Below are positions 10,842-23,700 of a DNA stretch of 64,000 nucleotides, in pieces (position 1 is the stretch's first letter; every line of letters starts with the position of its first letter). This DNA comes from Arenicola marina. Lineage: Eukaryota; Annelida; Polychaeta; Arenicolidae. The stretch is from the NCBI GenBank assembly GCA_964019135.1, contig OZ025252.1:49698959-49762958 (forward strand). Reading direction: 5' to 3'. The notes under the pieces were generated by a model that did not search any database, was not told the origin of the DNA, and worked only from the letters and a program-made list of their open reading frames with translations. The translations under genes and the position numbers were made by a program.

Positions 10842-12911
10842 CCGAGGTATGGACAGTGCGGACAGCCGAGGTGTGGACAGTGTGGACAGCCGAGGTGTGG
10901 ACAGCGGAGGTATGGGCAGTGCGGACAGCCGAGGTGTGGACAGTGTAGACAGCCGAGGTATGGGCAGTGTGGACAGTGTGGACAGCCGAGGTGTGGACAG
11001 TGTGGACAGCCGAGGTATGGACAGTGTGGACAGTCGAGGTGTGGACAGTGTGGACAGTGTGGACAGCCGAGGTGTGGACAGTTTGGACAGCCGAGGTATG
11101 GACAGTGTGGACAGCCGAGGTATGGACAGTGCGGACAGCCGAGGTGTGGACAGTACGGACAGCCGTGGTGAGGACAGTGTGGACAGCCGAGGTGTGGACA
11201 GTGTGGACAGCCGAGGTGTGGACAGTGTAGACAGCCGAGGTGTGGACAATGTGAACAGCCGTGGTGTGGACAGCCGAGGTATGGACAGTGCGGACAGCCG
11301 AGGTGTGGACAGTGTAGACAGCCGAGGTGTGGACAGCCGAGGTATGGACAGCGCGGACAGCCGAGGTGTGGACAGTGTGGACAGCCGAGGTGTGGACAGC
11401 CGAGGTATGGGCAGTGCGGAAAGTGTGGACAGCCGAGGTGTGGAAAGTACGGACAGCCGAGGTGTGGACAGTGTAGACAGCCGAGGTGTGGACAATGTGA
11501 ACAGCCGTGGTGTGGACAGCCGAGGTATGGACAGTGCGCACAGCCAGGTGTGGACAGTGTAGACAGCCGAGGTGTGGACAGCCGAGGTATGGACAGCGCG
11601 GACAGCCGAGGTGTGGACAGTGTAGACAGCCGAGGTATGGACAGTGCGGACAGCCCAGGTGTGGACAGTGCGGACAGCCGAGGTGTGGACAGTGTGGACA
11701 GCCGAGGTGTGGACAGTGTGGACAGCCGAGGTGTGGACAGTGTAGACAGCCGAGGTGTGGACAATGTGAACAGCCGTGGTGTGGACAGCCGAGGTATGGA
11801 CAGTGCGGACAGCCGAGGTGTGGACAGTGTAGACAGCCGAGGTGTGGACAGCCGAGGTATGGACAGTGCGGACAGCCGAGGTTTGGACAGTGTGGACAGC
11901 CGAGGTGTGGACAGCCGAGGTATGGGCAGTGCGGACAGTGTGGACAGCCGAGGTGTGGACAGTGTGGACAGCCGAGGTATGGACAGTGTGGACAGTCGAG
12001 GTGTGGACAGTGTGGACAGTGTGGACAGCCGAGGTGTGGACAGTGTGGACAGCCGAGGTATGGACAGTGTGGACAGCCGAGGTATGGACAGTGCGGACAG
12101 CCGAGGTGTGGACAGTACGGACAGCCGTGGTGTGGACAGTACGGACAGCCGAGGTATGGACAGTGCGGACAGCCGAGGTGTGGACAGTGTGGACAGCCGA
12201 GGTGTGGACAGCGGAGGTATGGGCAGTGCGGACAGCCGAGGTGTGGACAGTGTAGACAGACGAGGTATGGGCAGTGTGGACAGTGTGGACAGCCGAGGTT
12301 TGGACATTGCGAACAGCCGAGGTTTGGACAGTGTGGAGAGCCGAGGTATGGACAGTGTGGACAACCGAGGTATGGACAGTGTGGACAGCCGAGGTATGGA
12401 CAGTGTGGACAGCCGAGGTGTGGACATCGGACAGCCGAGGTATGGACAGCGCGGACAGCCGAGGTGTGGACAGCGCGGACAGCCGAGGTGTGGACAGTGC
12501 GGACAGCCGAGGTGTGGACAGTGTAGACAGCCGTGGTATGGACAGTGCGGACAGCCGATGTATGGACAGTGCGGACAGCCGAGGTGTGGACAATGTGGAG
12601 AGCCGAGGTATGGACAGTGTGAACAGCCGATGTATCGACAGTGCGGACAGCCGAGGTATGGACAGTGCGGACAGCCGAGGTGTGGAAAGTGCGGACAGCC
12701 GAGGTGTGGACAGTGTGGACAGACGAGGTGTGGACAGCGTAGACAGCCGAGGTGTGGACAATGTGAACAGCCGTGGTGTGGACAGCCGAGGTATGGACGG
12801 TGCGGACAGCCGAGGTGTGGACAGTGTAGACGGCCGAGGTGTGGACAGCCGAGGTATGGACAGTGCGGACAGCCGAGGTGTGGACAGTGTGGACAGCCGA
12901 GGTGTGGACAG
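10842..12911. repeat. 2007-bp tandem HOR, copy 2
   Basis: Second copy of the 2007-bp unit. The match to copy 1 ends at about 12912, where CCGAGG replaces the CGGAGG of the first copy (about 10905). Rare variants GACGGTGCGG and TAGACGGCCG near 12797 and 12832 are shared with copy 1 (near 10790 and 10825). Confidence 0.87.
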
Positions 12912-15900
12912 CCGAGGTATGGGCAGTGCGGACAGCCGAGGTGTGGACAGTGTAGACAGCCGAGGTATGGGCAGTGTGGACAGTGTGGACAGCCGAGGTG
13001 TGGACAGTGTGGACAGCCGAGGTATGGACAGTGTGGACAGTCGAGGTGTGGACAGTGTGGACATTGTGGACAGCCGAGGTGTGGACAGTGTGGACAGCCG
13101 AGGTATGGACAGTGTGGACAGCCGAGGTATGGACAGTGCGGACAGCCGAGGTGTGGACAGTACGGACAGCCGTGGTGTGGACAGTACGGACAGCCGAGGT
13201 ATGGACAGTGCGGACAGCCGAGGTGTGGACAGTGTGGACAGCCGAGGTGTGGACAGTGTGGACAGCCGAGTTGTGGACAGTGTGGACAGCCGATGCATGG
13301 ACAGTGTGGACAACCGAGGTATGGACATTGTGGACAGTCGAGGTGTGGACAGTGTGGACAGCCGAGGTGTGGACAGTGTGGACAGCCGAGGTATGGACAG
13401 TGTGGACAGCCGAGGTATTGACAGCGCGGACAGCCGAGGTGTGGAAAGTACGGACAGCCGAGGTGTGGACAGTGTAGACAACCGAGGTATGGACAGTGCG
13501 GACAGCCCAGGTGTGGACAGTGCGGACAGCCGAGGTGTGGACAGTGTAGACAGCCGAGGTGTGGACAGTGTGGACAGCCGAGGTGTGGACAGTGTAGACA
13601 GCCGAGGTGTGGACAATGTGAACAGCCGTGGTGTGGACAGCCGAGGTATGGACAGTGCGGACAGCCGAGGTGTGGACAGTGTAGACAGCCGAGGTGTGGA
13701 TAGCCGAGGTATGGACAGTACGGACAGCCGAGGTGTGGACAGTGTGGACAGCCGAGGTGTGGACAGCCGAGGTATGGGCAGTGCGGACAGCCGAGGTGTG
13801 GACAGTGTAGACAGCCGAGGTATGGGCAGTGTGGACAGTGTGGACAGCCGAGATGTGGACAGTGTGGACAGTCGAGGTATGGACAGTGTGGACAGTCGAG
13901 GTGTGGACAGTGTGGACAGTGTGGACAGCTGAGGTGTGGACAGTGTGGACAGCCGAGGTATGGACAGTGTGGACAGCCGAGGTATGGACAGTGCGGACAG
14001 CCGAGGTGTGGACAGTACGGACAGCCGTGGTGTGGACAGTACGGACAGCCGAGGTATGGACAGTGCGGACAGCCGAGGTGTGGACAGTGTGGACAGCCGA
14101 GGTGTGGACAGCCGAGGTATGGGCAGTGCGGACAGCCGAGGTGTGGACAGTGTAGACAGCCGAGGTATGGGGAGTGTGGACAGTGTGGACAGCCGAGGTG
14201 TGGACAGTGTGGACAGCCGTGGTGTGGACAGCCGAGGTATGGACAGTGCGGACAGCCGAGGTGTGGACAGTACGGACAGCCGAGGTGTGGACAGTGTAGA
14301 CAGCCGAGGTGTGGACAGTGCGGACAGCCCAGGTGTGGACAGTGCGGACAGCCGAGGTGTGGACAGCCGAGGTATGGGCAGTGCGGAAAGTGTGGACAGC
14401 CGAGGTGTGGAAAGTACGGACAGCCGAGGTGTGGACAGTGTAGACAGCCGAGGTATGGACAGTGCGGACAGCCCAGGTGTGGACAGTGCGGACAGCCGAG
14501 GTGTGGACAGTGTGGACAGCCGAGGTGTGGACAGTGTGGACAGCCGAGGTGTGGACAGTGTAGACAGCCGAAGTGTGGACAATGTGAACAGCCGTGGTGT
14601 GGACAGCCGAGGTATGGACAGTGCGGACAGCCGAGGTGTGGACAGTGTAGACAGCCGAGGTGTGGACAGCCGAGGTATGGACAGTGCGGACAGCCGAGGT
14701 TTGGACAGTGTGGACAGCCGAGGTGTGGACAGCCGAGGTATGGGCAGTGCGGACAGTGTGGACAGCCGAGGTGTGGACAGTGTGGACAGCCGAGGTATGG
14801 ACAGTGTGGACAGTCGAGGTGTGGACAGTGTGGACAGTGTGGACAGCCGAGGTGTGGACAGTGTGGACAGCCCAGGTATGGACAGAGCGGACAGCCGAGG
14901 TGTGGACAAAGTGAACAGCCGTGGTGTGGACAGCCGAGGTATGGACAGTGCGGACAGCCGAGGTGTGGACAGTGTAGACAGCCGAGGTGTGGACAGCCGA
15001 GGTATGGACAGTGCGGACAGCCGAGGTGTGGACAGTGTGGACAGCCGAGGTGTGGACAGCCGAGGTATGGGCAGTGCGGACAGCCGAGGTGTGGACAGTG
15101 TAGACAGCCGAGGTATGGGCAGTGTGGACAGTGTGGACAGCCGAGGTGTGGACAGTGTGGACAGCCGAGGTATGGACAGTGTGGACAGTCGAGGTGTGGA
15201 CAGTGTGGACAGTGTGGACATCCGAGGTGTGGACAGTGTGGACAGCCGAGGTATGGACAGTGTGGACAGCCGAGGTATGGACAGTGCGGACAGCCGAGGT
15301 GTGGACAGTGTAGACAGCCGAGGTGTGGACAGCCGAGGTATGGACAGTGCGGACAGCCGAGGTGTGGACAGTGTGGACAGCCGAGGTGTGGACAGCGGAG
15401 GTATGGGCAGTGCGGACAGCCGAGGTGTGGACAGTGTAGACAGCCGAGGTATGGGCAGTGTGGACAGTGTGGACAGCCGAGGTGTGGACAGTGTGGACAG
15501 CCGAGGTATGGACAGTGTGGACAGTCGAGGTGTGGACAGTGTGGACAGTGTGGACAGCCGAGGTGTGGAGAGTGTGGACAGCCGAGGTATGGACAGTGTG
15601 GACAGCCGAGGTATGGACAGTGCGGACAGCCGAGGTGTGGACAGTACGGACAGCCGTGGTGTGGACAGTGTGGACAGCCGAGGTATGGACAGTGCGGACA
15701 GCCGAGGTGTGGACAGTGTGGACAGCCAAGATGTGGACTGTGTGGAAAGCCGAGTTGTTGACAGTGTGGACAGCCGATGCATGGACAGTGTGGACAACCG
15801 AGGTATGGACATTGTGGACAGTCGAGGTATGGACAGTGTGGACAGCCGAGGTGTGGACAGTGTGGACAGCCGAGGTATGGACAGTGTGGACAGCCGAGGT

Positions 15901-16194
15901 ATGGACAGCGCGGACAGCCGAGGTGTGGAAAGTACGGACGGCCGAGGTGTGGACAGTGTAGACAGCCGAGGTATGGACAGGGCGGACAGCCCAGGTGTGG
16001 ACAGTGCGGACAGCCGAGGTGTGGACAGTGTGGACAGCCGAGGTGTGGACAGTGTGGACAGCCGAGGTGTGGACAGTGTAGACAGCCGAGGTGTGGACAA
16101 TGTGAACAGCCGTGGTGTGGACAGCCGAGGTATGGACAGTGCGGACAGCCGAGGTGTGGACAGTGTAGACAGCCGAGGTGTGGACAGCCGAGGT

Positions 16195-16560
16195 ATGGAC
16201 AGCGCGGACAGCCGAGGTGTGGACAGTGTGGACAGCCGAGGTGTGGACAGCCGAGGTATGGGCAGTGCGGAAAGTGTGGACAGCCGAGGTGTGGAAAGTA
16301 CGGACAGCCGAGGTGTGGACAGTGTAGACAGCCGATGTATGGACAGTGCGGACAGCCCAGGTGTGGACAGTGCGGACAGCCGAGGTGTGGACAGTGTGGA
16401 CAGCCGAGGTGTGGACAGTGTGGACAGCCGAGGTGTGGACAGTGTAGACAGCCGAGGTGTGGACAATGTGAACAGCCGTGGTGTGGACAGCCGAGGTATG
16501 GACAGTGCGGACAGCCGAGGTGTGGACAGTGTAGACAGCCGAGGTGTGGACAGCCGAAAT
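16195..16560. repeat. 366-bp sub-HOR, duplicated in tandem
   Basis: The block that includes GGCAGTGCGGAAAG, GGAAAGTACGG, GCCCAGG and AATGTGAACAGCCGTGG occurs twice in a row here. The GCGGAAAG landmark lies near 16265 and again near 16632, about 366 bp apart, whereas the equivalent place at 24.9 kb has it once. The same block, singly, is one of the commonest modules of the window (for example near 460, 5510, 14385, 28665, 46540 and 61300). Confidence 0.75.
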
Positions 16561-17717
16561 ATGGACAGCGCGGACAGCCGAGGTGTGGACAGTGTGGACA
16601 GCCGAGGTGTGGACAGCCGAGGTATGGGCAGTGCGGAAAGTGTGGACAGCCGAGGTGTGGAAAGTACGGACAGCCGAGGTGTGGACAGTGTAGACAGCCG
16701 AGGTATGGACAGTGCGGACAGCCCAGGTGTGGACAGTGCGGACAGCCGAGGTGTGGACAGTGTGGACAGCCGAGGTGTGGACAGTGTGGACAGCCGAGGT
16801 GTGGACAGTGTAGACAGCCGAGGTGTGGACAATGTGAACAGCCGTGGTGTGGACAGCCGAGGTATGGACAGTGCGGACAGCCGAGGTGTGGACAGTGTAG
16901 ACAGCCGAGGTGTGGACAGCCGAGGTATGGACAGTGCGGACAGCCGAGGTTTGGACAGTGTGGACAGCCGAGGTGTGGACAGCCGAGGTATGGGCAGTGC
17001 GGACAGTGTGGACAGCCGAGGTGTGGACAGTGTGGACAGCCGAGGTATGGACAGTGTGGACAGTCGAGGTGTGGACAGTGTGGACAGTGTGGACAGCCGA
17101 GGTGTGGACAGTGTGGACAGCCCAGGTATGGACAGAGCGGACAGCCGAGGTGTGGACAAAGTGAACAGCCGTGGTGTGGACAGCCGAGGTATGGACAGTG
17201 CGGACAGCCGAGGTGTGGACAGTGTAGACAGCCGAGGTGTGGACAGCCGAGGTATGGACAGTGCGGACAGCCGAGGTGTGGACAGTGTGGACAGCCGAGG
17301 TGTGGACAGCCGAGGTATGGGCAGTGCGGACAGCCGAGGTGTGGACAGTGTAGACAGCCGAGGTATGGGCAGTGTGGACAGTGTGGACAGCCGAGGTGTG
17401 GACAGTGTGGACAGCCGAGGTATGGACAGTGTGGACAGTCGAGGTGTGGACAGTGTGGACAGTGTGGACATCCGAGGTGTGGACAGTGTGGACAGCCGAG
17501 GTATGGACAGTGTGGACAGCCGAGGTATGGACAGCGCGGACAGCCGAGGTGTGGACAGTGTAGACAGCCGAGGTGTGGACAGCCGAGGTATGGACAGTGC
17601 GGACAGCCGAGGTGTGGACAGTGTGGACAGCCGAGGTGTGGACAGCGGAGGTATGGGCAGTGCGGACAGCCGAGGTGTGGACAGTGTAGACAGCCGAGGT
17701 ATGGGCAGTGTGGACAG

Positions 17718-20700
17718 TCGAGGTGTGGACAGTGTGGACAGTGTGGACAGCCGAGGTGTGGACAGTTTGGACAGCCGAGGTATGGACAGTGTGGACAGCC
17801 GAGGTATGGACAGTGCGGACAGCCGAGGTGTGGACAGTACGGACAGCCGTGGTGAGGACAGTGTGGACAGCCGAGGTGTGGACAGTGTGGACAGCCGAGG
17901 TGTGGACAGTGTAGACAGCCGAGGTGTGGACAATGTGAACAGCCGTGGTGTGGACAGCCGAGGTATGGACAGTGCGGACAGCCGAGGTGTGGACAGTGTA
18001 GACAGCCGAGGTGTGGACAGCCGAGGTATGGACAGCGCGGACAGCCGAGGTGTGGACAGTGTGGACAGCCGAGGTGTGGACAGCCGAGGTATGGGCAGTG
18101 CGGAAAGTGTGGACAGCCGAGGTGTGGAAAGTACGGACAGCCGAGGTGTGGACAGTGTAGACAGCCGAGGTGTGGACAATGTGAACAGCCGTGGTGTGGA
18201 CAGCCGAGGTATGGACAGTGCGCACAGCCAGGTGTGGACAGTGTAGACAGCCGAGGTGTGGACAGCCGAGGTATGGACAGCGCGGACAGCCGAGGTGTGG
18301 ACAGTGTAGACAGCCGAGGTATGGACAGTGCGGACAGCCCAGGTGTGGACAGTGCGGACAGCCGAGGTGTGGACAGTGTGGACAGCCGAGGTGTGGACAG
18401 TGTGGACAGCCGAGGTGTGGACAGTGTAGACAGCCGAGGTGTGGACAATGTGAACAGCCGTGGTGTGGACAGCCGAGGTATGGACAGTGCGGACAGCCGA
18501 GGTGTGGACAGTGTAGACAGCCGAGGTGTGGACAGCCGAGGTATGGACAGTGCGGACAGCCGAGGTTTGGACAGTGTGGACAGCCGAGGTGTGGACAGCC
18601 GAGGTATGGGCAGTGCGGACAGTGTGGACAGCCGAGGTGTGGACAGTGTGGACAGCCGAGGTATGGACAGTGTGGACAGTCGAGGTGTGGACAGTGTGGA
18701 CAGTGTGGACAGCCGAGGTGTGGACAGTGTGGACAGCCGAGGTATGGACAGTGTGGACAGCCGAGGTATGGACAGTGCGGACAGCCGAGGTGTGGACAGT
18801 ACGGACAGCCGTGGTGTGGACAGTACGGACAGCCGAGGTATGGACAGTGCGGACAGCCGAGGTGTGGACAGTGTGGACAGCCGAGGTGTGGACAGCGGAG
18901 GTATGGGCAGTGCGGACAGCCGAGGTGTGGACAGTGTAGACAGACGAGGTATGGGCAGTGTGGACAGTGTGGACAGCCGAGGTTTGGACATTGCGAACAG
19001 CCGAGGTTTGGACAGTGTGGAGAGCCGAGGTATGGACAGTGTGGACAACCGAGGTATGGACAGTGTGGACAGCCGAGGTATGGACAGTGTGGACAGCCGA
19101 GGTGTGGACATCGGACAGCCGAGGTATGGACAGCGCGGACAGCCGAGGTGTGGACAGCGCGGACAGCCGAGGTGTGGACAGTGCGGACAGCCGAGGTGTG
19201 GACAGTGTAGACAGCCGTGGTATGGACAGTGCGGACAGCCGATGTATGGACAGTGCGGACAGCCGAGGTGTGGACAATGTGGAGAGCCGAGGTATGGACA
19301 GTGTGAACAGCCGATGTATCGACAGTGCGGACAGCCGAGGTATGGACAGTGCGGACAGCCGAGGTGTGGAAAGTGCGGACAGCCGAGGTGTGGACAGTGT
19401 GGACAGACGAGGTGTGGACAGCGTAGACAGCCGAGGTGTGGACAATGTGAACAGCCGTGGTGTGGACAGCCGAGGTATGGACGGTGCGGACAGCCGAGGT
19501 GTGGACAGTGTAGACGGCCGAGGTGTGGACAGCCGAGGTATGGACAGTGCGGACAGCCGAGGTGTGGACAGTGTGGACAGCCGAGGTGTGGACAGCGGAG
19601 GTATGGGCAGTGCGGACAGCCGAGGTGTGGACAGTGTAGACAGCCGAGGTATGGGCAGTGTGGACAGTGTGGACAGCCGAGGTGTGGACAGTGTGGACAG
19701 CCGAGGTATGGACAGTGTGGACAGTCGAGGTGTGGACAGTGTGGACAGTGTGGACAGCCGAGGTGTGGACAGTTTGGACAGCCGAGGTATGGACAGTGTG
19801 GACAGCCGAGGTATGGACAGTGCGGACAGCCGAGGTGTGGACAGTACGGACAGCCGTGGTGAGGACAGTGTGGACAGCCGAGGTGTGGACAGTGTGGACA
19901 GCCGAGGTGTGGACAGTGTAGACAGCCGAGGTGTGGACAATGTGAACAGCCGTGGTGTGGACAGCCGAGGTATGGACAGTGCGGACAGCCGAGGTGTGGA
20001 CAGTGTAGACAGCCGAGGTGTGGACAGCCGAGGTATGGACAGCGCGGACAGCCGAGGTGTGGACAGTGTGGACAGCCGAGGTGTGGACAGCCGAGGTATG
20101 GGCAGTGCGGAAAGTGTGGACAGCCGAGGTGTGGAAAGTACGGACAGCCGAGGTGTGGACAGTGTAGACAGCCGAGGTGTGGACAATGTGAACAGCCGTG
20201 GTGTGGACAGCCGAGGTATGGACAGTGCGCACAGCCAGGTGTGGACAGTGTAGACAGCCGAGGTGTGGACAGCCGAGGTATGGACAGCGCGGACAGCCGA
20301 GGTGTGGACAGTGTAGACAGCCGAGGTATGGACAGTGCGGACAGCCCAGGTGTGGACAGTGCGGACAGCCGAGGTGTGGACAGTGTGGACAGCCGAGGTG
20401 TGGACAGTGTGGACAGCCGAGGTGTGGACAGTGTAGACAGCCGAGGTGTGGACAATGTGAACAGCCGTGGTGTGGACAGCCGAGGTATGGACAGTGCGGA
20501 CAGCCGAGGTGTGGACAGTGTAGACAGCCGAGGTGTGGACAGCCGAGGTATGGACAGTGCGGACAGCCGAGGTTTGGACAGTGTGGACAGCCGAGGTGTG
20601 GACAGCCGAGGTATGGGCAGTGCGGACAGTGTGGACAGCCGAGGTGTGGACAGTGTGGACAGCCGAGGTATGGACAGTGTGGACAGTCGAGGTGTGGACA

Positions 20701-23700
20701 GTGTGGACAGTGTGGACAGCCGAGGTGTGGACAGTGTGGACAGCCGAGGTATGGACAGTGTGGACAGCCGAGGTATGGACAGTGCGGACAGCCGAGGTGT
20801 GGACAGTACGGACAGCCGTGGTGTGGACAGTACGGACAGCCGAGGTATGGACAGTGCGGACAGCCGAGGTGTGGACAGTGTGGACAGCCGAGGTGTGGAC
20901 AGCGGAGGTATGGGCAGTGCGGACAGCCGAGGTGTGGACAGTGTAGACAGACGAGGTATGGGCAGTGTGGACAGTGTGGACAGCCGAGGTTTGGACATTG
21001 CGAACAGCCGAGGTTTGGACAGTGTGGAGAGCCGAGGTATGGACAGTGTGGACAACCGAGGTATGGACAGTGTGGACAGCCGAGGTATGGACAGTGTGGA
21101 CAGCCGAGGTGTGGACATCGGACAGCCGAGGTATGGACAGCGCGGACAGCCGAGGTGTGGACAGCGCGGACAGCCGAGGTGTGGACAGTGCGGACAGCCG
21201 AGGTGTGGACAGTGTAGACAGCCGTGGTATGGACAGTGCGGACAGCCGATGTATGGACAGTGCGGACAGCCGAGGTGTGGACAATGTGGAGAGCCGAGGT
21301 ATGGACAGTGTGAACAGCCGATGTATCGACAGTGCGGACAGCCGAGGTATGGACAGTGCGGACAGCCGAGGTGTGGAAAGTGCGGACAGCCGAGGTGTGG
21401 ACAGTGTGGACAGACGAGGTGTGGACAGCGTAGACAGCCGAGGTGTGGACAATGTGAACAGCCGTGGTGTGGACAGCCGAGGTATGGACGGTGCGGACAG
21501 CCGAGGTGTGGACAGTGTAGACGGCCGAGGTGTGGACAGCCGAGGTATGGACAGTGCGGACAGCCGAGGTGTGGACAGTGTGGACAGCCGAGGTGTGGAC
21601 AGCCGAGGTATGGGCAGTGCGGACAGCCGAGGTGTGGACAGTGTAGACAGCCGAGGTATGGGCAGTGTGGACAGTGTGGACAGCCGAGGTGTGGACAGTG
21701 TGGACAGCCGAGGTATGGACAGTGTGGACAGTCGAGGTGTGGACAGTGTGGACATTGTGGACAGCCGAGGTGTGGACAGTGTGGACAGCCGAGGTATGGA
21801 CAGTGTGGACAGCCGAGGTATGGACAGTGCGGACAGCCGAGGTGTGGACAGTACGGACAGCCGTGGTGTGGACAGTACGGACAGCCGAGGTATGGACAGT
21901 GCGGACAGCCGAGGTGTGGACAGTGTGGACAGCCGAGGTGTGGACAGTGTGGACAGCCGAGTTGTGGACAGTGTGGACAGCCGATGCATGGACAGTGTGG
22001 ACAACCGAGGTATGGACATTGTGGACAGTCGAGGTGTGGACAGTGTGGACAGCCGAGGTGTGGACAGTGTGGACAGCCGAGGTATGGACAGTGTGGACAG
22101 CCGAGGTATTGACAGCGCGGACAGCCGAGGTGTGGAAAGTACGGACAGCCGAGGTGTGGACAGTGTAGACAACCGAGGTATGGACAGTGCGGACAGCCCA
22201 GGTGTGGACAGTGCGGACAGCCGAGGTGTGGACAGTGTAGACAGCCGAGGTGTGGACAGTGTGGACAGCCGAGGTGTGGACAGTGTAGACAGCCGAGGTG
22301 TGGACAATGTGAACAGCCGTGGTGTGGACAGCCGAGGTATGGACAGTGCGGACAGCCGAGGTGTGGAAAGTGTAGACAGCCGAGGTGTGGATAGCCGAGG
22401 TATGGACAGTACGGACAGCCGAGGTGTGGACAGTGTGGACAGCCGAGGTGTGGACAGCCGAGGTATGGGCAGTGCGGACAGCCGAGGTGTGGACAGTGTA
22501 GACAGCCGAGGTATGGGCAGTGTGGACAGTGTGGACAGCCGAGATGTGGACAGTGTGGACAGTCGAGGTATGGACAGTGTGGACAGTCGAGGTGTGGACA
22601 GTGTGGACAGTGTGGACAGCTGAGGTGTGGACAGTGTGGACAGCCGAGGTATGGACAGTGTGGACAGCCGAGGTATGGACAGTGCGGACAGCCGAGGTGT
22701 GGACAGTACGGACAGCCGTGGTGTGGACAGTACGGACAGCCGAGGTATGGACAGTGCGGACAGCCGAGGTGTGGACAGTGTGGACAGCCGAGGTGTGGAC
22801 AGCCGAGGTATGGGCAGTGCGGACAGCCGAGGTGTGGACAGTGTAGACAGCCGAGGTATGGGGAGTGTGGACAGTGTGGACAGCCGAGGTGTGGACAGTG
22901 TGGACAGCCGTGGTGTGGACAGCCGAGGTATGGACAGTGCGGACAGCCGAGGTGTGGACAGTACGGACAGCCGAGGTGTGGACAGTGTAGACAGCCGAGG
23001 TGTGGACAGTGCGGACAGCCCAGGTGTGGACAGTGCGGACAGCCGAGGTGTGGACAGCCGAGGTATGGGCAGTGCGGAAAGTGTGGACAGCCGAGGTGTG
23101 GAAAGTACGGACAGCCGAGGTGTGGACAGTGTAGACAGCCGAGGTATGGACAGTGCGGACAGCCCAGGTGTGGACAGTGCGGACAGCCGAGGTGTGGACA
23201 GTGTGGACAGCCGAGGTGTGGACAGTGTGGACAGCCGAGGTGTGGACAGTGTAGACAGCCGAAGTGTGGACAATGTGAACAGCCGTGGTGTGGACAGCCG
23301 AGGTATGGACAGTGCGGACAGCCGAGGTGTGGACAGTGTAGACAGCCGAGGTGTGGACAGCCGAGGTATGGACAGTGCGGACAGCCGAGGTTTGGACAGT
23401 GTGGACAGCCGAGGTGTGGACAGCCGAGGTATGGGCAGTGCGGACAGTGTGGACAGCCGAGGTGTGGACAGTGTGGACAGCCGAGGTATGGACAGTGTGG
23501 ACAGTCGAGGTGTGGACAGTGTGGACAGTGTGGACAGCCGAGGTGTGGACAGTGTGGACAGCCCAGGTATGGACAGAGCGGACAGCCGAGGTGTGGACAA
23601 AGTGAACAGCCGTGGTGTGGACAGCCGAGGTATGGACAGTGCGGACAGCCGAGGTGTGGACAGTGTAGACAGCCGAGGTGTGGACAGCCGAGGTATGGAC

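Larger units (their letters stand above)
9027..17717. repeat. 8691-bp HOR, copy 1
   Basis: From 9027 on, landmarks recur 8691 bp downstream: 9529/18220, 10415/19106, 11536/20227, 12422/21113, 13293/21984, the CTGAGG variant at 13930/22621 and 15777/24468. The unit contains the 2007-bp tandem pair, the subtype-b ATGCAT block and the subtype-a ATGCAT block. By eye the two copies differ by only a few bases, for example GTGTGGACAG against GTGTGGAAAG near 13678/22369 and GTGGACAG against GTGGAGAG near 16231/24922. Copy boundaries in a tandem duplication are arbitrary; those given start at the first point where the constant offset holds. Confidence 0.9.
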
